A DNA stretch of 64,000 nt from Campylobacter concisus (GTDB lineage: Bacteria > Campylobacterota > Campylobacteria > Campylobacterales > Campylobacteraceae): the NCBI RefSeq assembly GCF_902460845.1, contig NZ_CABPVS010000003.1, positions 1 through 64,000 on the forward strand, in the 5' to 3' direction. The position numbers and the translations under genes are program-made. Position 1 is the first letter of the stretch. Each line of letters opens with the position of its first letter. Under the pieces are notes generated by a model. That model made no database searches. It saw only the letters and a list, made by a program, of their open reading frames with translations, and was not told the origin of the DNA. Positions 58,337-64,000 of the stretch are shown here, piece after piece.

Positions 58337-58838
58337 TATCGTTTTGATAGGATTTATGGGCGTTGGCAAAGGCACGACCGCAAGGGCGCTTAGCAAGGCT
58401 TTAAAGACGATGAACATTGACTGCGACGACTTACTGGAGAGCTCACAAAATATGAAGATAAAAGCTATCTTTGAAGAGTACGGAGAGGAGCATTTTAGGC
58501 AGCTTGAAAAGGATCTGGCTAAATTTCTAGCAACAAATGTCAAAAATGCAATCATCTCAACTGGCGGAGGCTTTGCGAAGGTTAAAAATTTAAAGAAAAT
58601 TGGCACCGTGATCTATCTAAAAGCTAGTTTTGATGCGATCATGCAAAGACTAAAAAATAGTAAAAATAGCGAGAAAAAACTTGCCAAACGTCCACTTTTA
58701 AGTGATCTAAAAAGAGCCGAGGCGTTACATCTGGAGCGAGAGGAGCTTTATGAGAAAAAGGCTGATTACATCGTCGAAGTCGAGGGTAAAACTCCAAAGC
58801 AAATCGTAAAAGAGATAAGGATGCTTTTAAAGATTTAG
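58317..58838 (+). CDS. aroK: Shikimate kinase
   Basis: From ATG 58317 the 173-residue product has the P-loop [14 protein letters not shown], shikimate-binding DCDDLLE, FRQLEKD, STGGGF and the lid arginine in LAKRPLL. The P-loop has GKGT rather than the usual GKST. It phosphorylates shikimate in aromatic amino acid synthesis. It overlaps der by 20 bases; a GTG at 58305 is less likely. Confidence 0.9.
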   Translation: MKTKNNNIVLIGFMGVGKGTTARALSKALKTMNIDCDDLLESSQNMKIKAIFEEYGEEHFRQLEKDLAKFLATNVKNAIISTGGGFAKVKNLKKIGTVIYLKASFDAIMQRLKNSKNSEKKLAKRPLLSDLKRAEALHLEREELYEKKADYIVEVEGKTPKQIVKEIRMLLKI

Positions 58839-58881
58839 TTGTAAAGTGGTGCGAAATACTGCTTGCAACGATAAATTTCAA

Positions 58882-59296
58882 GATCAGGCTAGATGGCTAT
58901 CTGGCGTGATGTTAAAATTTGAAATGTTTGAGCTAAATTTAACGTTTTGTAGTTAGAAATTTTGGCAAAGGTTTTGAGATGAATGTAAGTGCTGTGCGGT
59001 TAAATTTTTATCAAGACTAGGCATTTAGCCTGCTAAGCTAAATTTTAAGATTAGACTAGATAAAAATATCTGTCCTGATATTAAAATTTAAAAGCTTTTG
59101 GCAAAGAATTTTTTTAAGCAAAAGCTAGACGCATGGTCTGCCAGTTAAATTTTAAGATTAGATTAGATACAAAAACTCTAATGTAACGTTAGAATTTAAA
59201 AAGCATTTTAGCGAAGTATCGCGAGATGATTTTGATAGTTGTGTAGAAATTTTAAGCCGAGGCTAGACACATAGTCTGTCGAAAGCTTAAAATTTC
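58882..59296. repeat. Degenerate intergenic repeats between aroK and trpS
   Basis: At least five or six related units of about 35 bases recur in this 510-base gene-free gap (58839-59348). Each has a (G/A)CTAGA(T/C)-type start, a short hairpin-like centre with a (T)CTG(T/C)C element and a TTAAAATTT end. Examples start at 58886 (GGCTAGATGG), 59055 (GACTAGATAA), 59124 (GCTAGACGCA), 59162 (GATTAGATAC) and 59258 (GGCTAGACAC). They are imperfect and partly in tandem. No open frame of note is present. Role unknown; transcript-end or dispersed chromosomal repeats are possible. Confidence 0.45.
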
Positions 59297-59348
59297 AAAT
59301 CTCTATCAAAAGCGCTCACGAGAAAAAGCCAAAATTTGAAAGGATAAG

Positions 59349-60311
59349 ATGAGAGTATTAACCGGCCTTCAACCCTCCGGCAAACTACACCTTGGCAACT
59401 ACTTTGCCTCGATAAAGCAGATGGTTGATATGCAAGAGCAAAATGAGATGTTTATGTTTATAGCAAACTACCATGCGATGACGAGCCTTAGCGAGGCCAA
59501 AGCACTAAAGCAAAACACTTTTGAGGCTGCGTGTGCATTTTTGGCACTTGGGATCGATCCAAATAAAAGCATATTTTGGGTGCAAAGTGACGTTAAAGAC
59601 GTGCTTGAGCTTTATTGGGTGCTAAGCCAATATACCCCTATGGGCTTGCTTGAGCGTGCACACAGCTATAAAGACAAAGTCGCTAAAGGCCTTAGTTCGC
59701 ACCACGGACTCTTTAGCTATCCGGTTTTAATGGCAGCTGACATTTTGCTTTATAATGCGCAAGTCGTACCTGTAGGCAAGGACCAGATCCAGCATGTAGA
59801 AATCGCTCGTGATATCGCGATAAAATTTAACAACGAGCATGGAGAAATTTTTACATTGCCTGAGGCTAAGATCGATGAAAATGTCGCCACCGTGCCTGGC
59901 ACAAATGGCGAAAAGATGAGCAAAAGCTATGGCAATACAATCGACATCTTTGCCGATGCTAAAACGCTTAAAAAGCAAATTTCTAGCATCGTGACAGATG
60001 GCACACCACTTGAAGAGCCAAAGCAGTGGCAAAACTGCAACGTCTATAATATCGCCAAACTTTTCTTGGACGAAAGTGAGCAAAAAGAGCTTCAAGCTAG
60101 ATATGAGCGTGGTGGCGAGGGTCATGGGCACTTTAAAGCTTATCTAAATGAGCTTATTTGGGACTATTTTAAAGATGCGAGAGAGAAATTTGAGCATTAT
60201 CAAAATAATCCTGACGAAGTGTCTGGAATTTTAGAAATAGGAGCCAAAAAGGCAAGTAATGTTGCTCAAACAACGATAAAAAAAGTTCGTGAAGCAGTCG
60301 GAATTTATTAA
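59349..60311 (+). CDS. trpS: Tryptophanyl-tRNA synthetase
   Basis: The 320-residue class I synthetase has the HIGH-like PSGKLHLGNY and the KMSKS motif GEKMSKSYGN. It also has FSYPVLMAADILLYNAQVVP and VGKDQIQHVEIARDIA. It charges tRNA-Trp. AAAGGA precedes the ATG. Confidence 0.95.
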   Translation: MRVLTGLQPSGKLHLGNYFASIKQMVDMQEQNEMFMFIANYHAMTSLSEAKALKQNTFEAACAFLALGIDPNKSIFWVQSDVKDVLELYWVLSQYTPMGLLERAHSYKDKVAKGLSSHHGLFSYPVLMAADILLYNAQVVPVGKDQIQHVEIARDIAIKFNNEHGEIFTLPEAKIDENVATVPGTNGEKMSKSYGNTIDIFADAKTLKKQISSIVTDGTPLEEPKQWQNCNVYNIAKLFLDESEQKELQARYERGGEGHGHFKAYLNELIWDYFKDAREKFEHYQNNPDEVSGILEIGAKKASNVAQTTIKKVREAVGIY

Positions 60312-60324
60312 TAAAGGAAAAAAT

Positions 60325-60765
60325 ATGCAAAATTTATATCCATACGCACAGATAGTTCATCTTTTCTGTGCAATCATCTTTGTTGGTTACCTCTTTTTTG
60401 ACGTAATCATTTTTAAGGCAGCTTGTAAAAAAATGCCACCTGAGCTTGCTCAAAAGGCAAAACAAGCTATCGGTTCAGTTGCTATTAAGATAATGCCACT
60501 TTGTATCTTGCTTTTGGTATTAACTGGAGGCATGATGATGAGTAACTGGGTCGGATCAAAGGCTGGTGGCTACTTTGAGACAAATTTACAAATTATTTTT
60601 ATGATCAAATTTTTCTTAGCAATGCTAATCGTAGCTGCGGTTATAACAAATTTAAGCTGCAAATTTATATTTAAACGCCCTAGCCCACTTGGCAACATCC
60701 ACCCATTTGCACTAACAGCGGCAGTTTTTATCGTACTTTTTGCAAAAGTTATGTTTATGGTTTAA
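60325..60765 (+). CDS. Four-helix inner-membrane protein, CopD/DUF2269-like
   Basis: From ATG 60325 (AAAGGA upstream) the 146-residue product has four membrane helices with conserved-looking His (YAQIVHLFCAIIFVGYLFFD). It then has PLCILLLVLTGGMMMSNWVG, IIFMIKFFLAMLIVAAVITN and FALTAAVFIVLFAKVMFM. This resembles small CopD-like/heme-binding membrane proteins. Metal or heme binding is possible but unproven. It lies between trpS and serS. Confidence 0.7.
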   Translation: MQNLYPYAQIVHLFCAIIFVGYLFFDVIIFKAACKKMPPELAQKAKQAIGSVAIKIMPLCILLLVLTGGMMMSNWVGSKAGGYFETNLQIIFMIKFFLAMLIVAAVITNLSCKFIFKRPSPLGNIHPFALTAAVFIVLFAKVMFMV

Positions 60766-60774
60766 GGATACGGA

Positions 60775-62019
60775 ATGATAAATTTAAAACTACTCGAGAC
60801 AAATTACGATGAATTTGTAAAAAAACTTGAGGGAAAAAATGTAAAAGCTGGGCTACTTGACGAGCTTTTACAAACTTTTAACGAGCTAAAACAAAAACGT
60901 AAAGCACTTGAAAATTTCCAAGCGATCCAAAACGCAAAGAGCAAAGAGCTTGGCATAAAGGCAAGAGCCGGTGAAGATGTAAGCGAGCTTAAAAATGAGC
61001 TAAATTTAAACAAAGCTGCACTTTCTGATGCTGATGAGATCGTTAAACAATATGAAGAAAAGCTTGAGCAAATTTCATTTAGCGTGCCAAATATCACCGA
61101 TGATGACGTGCCTTTTGGCAAGGACGAGGACGATAATGTCTGCATAAAAACGGTACTTGAGCCAACTAAATTTAGCTTTACACCAAAAGAGCACTGGGAG
61201 CTAGGTGAGAGCCTTGGTTGGCTTGACTTTGAAAGGGGCGCAAAGCTCTCAGGATCTCGCTTTACCGTACTTCGCGGCATGGGAGCAAGGCTAAGTAGAG
61301 CGCTTGTTAATTACATGATCGACTTTAATAGCTCACGTGGCTTCGAGCTTGTAAATGTCCCTTATCTAGTAAGCTCAAATACACTTTTTGGTACTGGTCA
61401 GCTGCCTAAATTTGAAGAGGATCTTTATAAGGTGCGCGACGAGGATCTCTACCTCATCCCAACTAGCGAAGTGCCTGTGACAAATTTATACAATGACACG
61501 ATCATTGAAGCTGAGCAGTTACCTATAAAGATGACTTGCTACTCAGCATGCTTCCGTCAAGAGGCTGGCTCAGCAGGACGTGACACGAGAGGCATGATCC
61601 GCCAGCACCAGTTTGAAAAGGTCGAGCTAGTAAGTATCACAAGACCTGATCAAAGCGAAGACGTGCTAAATGAGATGGTATCGTGCGCAAGCGATTTACT
61701 AACTAGCCTTGGGCTTCCTCACCGCCATATGCTTCTTTGCAGTGGCGACCTTGGCTTTAGCGCGGCAAAGACGATAGACCTTGAGGTTTGGTTGCCTGGT
61801 CAAGGTAAATATAGAGAGATTAGCTCTATTTCCAACACTCGTGATTTTCAAGCAAGGCGTGCAAAAATTCGCTTTAAAGATGGCAAGAAAAATATGCTTG
61901 TAAATACGCTAAATGGCTCAAGTCTAGCTGTGGGCAGGACTCTTATTGCCATCATGGAAAACTACCAAAAAGCAGATGGCACTATTGAAATTCCAGAAGT
62001 TCTTAAAAGGTATATGTAG
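60775..62019 (+). CDS. serS: Seryl-tRNA synthetase
   Basis: The 414-residue class II synthetase has the N-terminal coiled-coil arm (about 30-105), motif 2 [20 protein letters not shown] with HQFEKVELV, and motif 3 [20 protein letters not shown]. It charges all tRNA-Ser, including the isoacceptor used here as integration site. The TPR gene starts at its stop codon. Confidence 0.95.
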   Translation: MINLKLLETNYDEFVKKLEGKNVKAGLLDELLQTFNELKQKRKALENFQAIQNAKSKELGIKARAGEDVSELKNELNLNKAALSDADEIVKQYEEKLEQISFSVPNITDDDVPFGKDEDDNVCIKTVLEPTKFSFTPKEHWELGESLGWLDFERGAKLSGSRFTVLRGMGARLSRALVNYMIDFNSSRGFELVNVPYLVSSNTLFGTGQLPKFEEDLYKVRDEDLYLIPTSEVPVTNLYNDTIIEAEQLPIKMTCYSACFRQEAGSAGRDTRGMIRQHQFEKVELVSITRPDQSEDVLNEMVSCASDLLTSLGLPHRHMLLCSGDLGFSAAKTIDLEVWLPGQGKYREISSISNTRDFQARRAKIRFKDGKKNMLVNTLNGSSLAVGRTLIAIMENYQKADGTIEIPEVLKRYM

Positions 62020-64000
62020 TGGCTGAAGAAGAGGTTGTAGTTTTAAAACCACCTGGCGAGCAAGCAGAGCAAGAAGCGCCTGAAGAGGCAAAAGCCGAAG
62101 TGCCTGAAGAGATCGTCTCGCTTGAGAGTATCGCAAGTGAGGGTGTACTACAAGATGAGAGCATCCCAGAGCCAATCCCTGTAAAAAAGAGCAATAAAAA
62201 GCTCTTTATAATAGCAGGTATGGTCGCTCTAGTACTTATCATCTTGATAGTGGTTTTGCTAGTTATCTTGCTAAAGAAAGACAAAAAAGAGAACATAGAT
62301 ACTGCAAGTATCGTAAAAAATATAGAAAATAACTACCAAACGCAAAATTTTGGCGCTTCAAAGATAGATGAAATGATAAATAAAGCCAATCAGCTCTACG
62401 AGCGTGGCAATAAATTTGAAGCGTTAAAAATTTATGAAAACGTAGCTGTTTATAACCAGTCACTTTCAAACTACAACCTCGGTGTTTCGCAGATGAAACA
62501 AGAAAGATGTGATGAGGCGATCGTATCTTTTAATAAAGCTATAACCGATAGAGAAAACACAGCAGTTAGCGCCATAAATGCTGCCGTTTGCTCACTTGAG
62601 CTAAATAACACTAAAAATTTTAACTACTATATAGGACTTGCTGACTCATTTTTGCAGTATGAAAACAACTCGCCACTTTATAGCTATTACTACGCGCTTA
62701 TAAACTACTATAAAGGCAACTATTACGAGGCGCTTCAAGCACTTTCTCATCCAAATACTGCAGATTATAAAAATGAATATGCGTATTTAAGTGCAAAAAT
62801 TTTATCACTTCTTGGAGATGATGAAAGAGCAATAGCCAAACTTGAGAGCCAAAAGGCGTTTAAAGCCGACTTCACGCTAGCGCAGCTCTACGCAAGACTT
62901 GGCAAATACGACAAGGCAAGGGATTATTTAACAAAAGCTTCTAAAAATACGCCAAATATCGATCTTATCAAGATGACTGAGGCGCTAATTGATCTAAAAA
63001 CTTCTGACTACGGCGACGCGGCTGCATTTATCAAAGATGTTTACGACTACAATGCTTCTTTGCCAAGCAAAATTTACAAGATAAAAACGATACTAAAGCC
63101 TGATCTTTTTGATGTCAGCCTAGCTCAGGCACACTTTAGCGATGATATGTTTTTTGATAGAACAAGGCGCTATGAGACCCTTTTTTACTTCGCGCCTTAC
63201 AAGGTCTTTGATGCAAAACAGAGCATCGAGCAGATAAGAAAAGGCGGTGTTAGCGTCTTTTTAGACGATACATCAGCAGCAAATGACTATCTTAGCCAAA
63301 GTGCAGCTGCTTCAAAAGTAAATGCAAAACTTAGTGAAGCTATTGCAAAAGCACTAAGCTATCGCTTAAAAGAAGCAAATAAAGAGTTTGAAGAGCTAGC
63401 CAGCACTTATCCAAATCACTCTATCTTGCAATACAACCTCGCCCTAAGCTACGCTCAGCTTGGAAATTTTAGCCTTGCAGCAAAGCACTTCATAGCAAGC
63501 TATCACCAGGATGTAAATAACCATCTTGCAGGTATTTTTGGGGCGATTTGTCTAGATATAAATAGAAATTTAAACCCAAAACTCATTGAAGAGATCGGCG
63601 AAAATTTAGAAAATGACAAGAGTTTAAAGCCTGTAAATTTATATGCCTCGCTTCTAAGCCTGGTTAGCGGCAACCAAAGCGCCATGATAAGGTGGCTTGA
63701 AGAGCCAAAAGAGCAGACAATGCTAAATTTAGCCTTTGATATCATCATCGCAAAAGTAACAAACAATGACGAGCTAATGGCAAAGAAAGCTGATGAATTA
63801 CTAAAAATTTTGCCAAATGATATTATTGCAAATATCTTAAATTTCATCTCGAAAAACAAAGAGCAAAATGTCAAAGAGTATGCAAAAGCGATACAAATTC
63901 ACTTTAATGGCAAGCAACTTGATTCAAACGCTTTCTATCACGGCGCTGATATCATCAAAAAGCAATACATCAAGCTACTTCAAATTTCAGGCTTACTTAC
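62019..64000 (+). CDS. TPR-repeat membrane protein, partial (runs off window)
   Basis: A GTG at 62019 overlaps the serS stop (TAGTG) and opens a frame that stays open to the window end (660 codons). The product has an acidic cytosolic N-terminus (MAEEEVVVLKPPGEQAEQEA), one membrane helix (about 67-88, FIIAGMVALVLIILIVVLLV) and TPR-like repeats, for example ANQLYERGNKFEALKIYENV, NYNLGVSQMKQERCDEAIVS and YARLGKYDKARDYLTKA. It matches the position of the TPR membrane protein after serS in other Campylobacter (Cj0390-type). It probably scaffolds periplasmic protein interactions. Confidence 0.85.
   Translation, partial: MAEEEVVVLKPPGEQAEQEAPEEAKAEVPEEIVSLESIASEGVLQDESIPEPIPVKKSNKKLFIIAGMVALVLIILIVVLLVILLKKDKKENIDTASIVKNIENNYQTQNFGASKIDEMINKANQLYERGNKFEALKIYENVAVYNQSLSNYNLGVSQMKQERCDEAIVSFNKAITDRENTAVSAINAAVCSLELNNTKNFNYYIGLADSFLQYENNSPLYSYYYALINYYKGNYYEALQALSHPNTADYKNEYAYLSAKILSLLGDDERAIAKLESQKAFKADFTLAQLYARLGKYDKARDYLTKASKNTPNIDLIKMTEALIDLKTSDYGDAAAFIKDVYDYNASLPSKIYKIKTILKPDLFDVSLAQAHFSDDMFFDRTRRYETLFYFAPYKVFDAKQSIEQIRKGGVSVFLDDTSAANDYLSQSAAASKVNAKLSEAIAKALSYRLKEANKEFEELASTYPNHSILQYNLALSYAQLGNFSLAAKHFIASYHQDVNNHLAGIFGAICLDINRNLNPKLIEEIGENLENDKSLKPVNLYASLLSLVSGNQSAMIRWLEEPKEQTMLNLAFDIIIAKVTNNDELMAKKADELLKILPNDIIANILNFISKNKEQNVKEYAKAIQIHFNGKQLDSNAFYHGADIIKKQYIKLLQISGLL

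Noticed and set aside
58882-59296. CRISPR array
   Set aside because: Units are imperfect, spacers are not uniform in length, and no cas genes are present.

Overview
The window looks like a Campylobacter chromosome (AT-rich, epsilonproteobacterial gene content). The right end carries the conserved order kdsA, ribH, nusB, pyrF on the minus strand and der, aroK, trpS, serS and a TPR membrane protein on the plus strand. This matches the Cj0381c-Cj0390 neighbourhood of C. jejuni as I remember it. Species is not proven; a member of the C. concisus/curvus group is my guess.

About 80% of the window is accessory DNA stacked in tandem at the 3' end of a tRNA-Ser(GCU) gene (51310-51400, minus). Partial copies of the tRNA 3' end lie at 214-239 and 16537-16560, so two elements sit head to tail. 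Each element has a tyrosine integrase gene next to its tRNA-proximal attachment site, and each has its own short repeats near both ends that look like integrase arm sites.

Element 1 (about 214-16560) is an island of about 16 kb that is probably mobilizable. It holds a ParE/RelE-like toxin-antitoxin pair, a Pre/MobV-like relaxase with an inverted-repeat-rich upstream region (candidate oriT), a two-gene McrBC-type restriction system, a DUF1566 secreted protein, and an HTH regulator followed by a Cys-rich secreted protein and a PH-domain membrane protein. It also holds an unrecognised 430-residue protein, a ClpP-like protease next to a VirD4/TraG-like ATPase, a frameshifted Sel1-like gene, and two related tyrosine recombinases.

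Element 2 (about 16537-51333) is a seemingly complete prophage of about 34.8 kb with podovirus-like architecture. No tape measure, sheath or baseplate genes are seen; there is a P22-type portal, internal/injection proteins and a collar-type fibre. Going leftwards from the immunity region are regulatory genes, replication genes (a helix-turn-helix initiator containing an iteron array, and a putative helicase loader), a C5-type DNA methyltransferase, HNH and DUF1064 nucleases, terminase, portal, scaffold-like protein, ejection proteins including a 1415-residue protein with putative nuclease-toxin domains, capsid, fibre, and lysis genes (endolysin, holin, Rz/Rz1 spanins). The immunity region (40.4-44.3 kb) holds a LexA/CI-like repressor, a PanA(DUF4065)-membrane toxin pair overlapping a secreted SNase-type nuclease, and two small exported proteins, and is flanked by matching operator palindromes. 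The rightward early operon starts with a C4-antisense-like RNA and a leader peptide, then recE/recT/ssb-like genes, many small unknown genes, YopX, an excisionase and the integrase.

Right of the tRNA (51.4-64 kb) the genes are ordinary chromosomal ones, except for an orphan possible nuclease (54846-55895), a GC-rich ribH/SMR patch, and a 0.4-kb array of degenerate repeats upstream of trpS.
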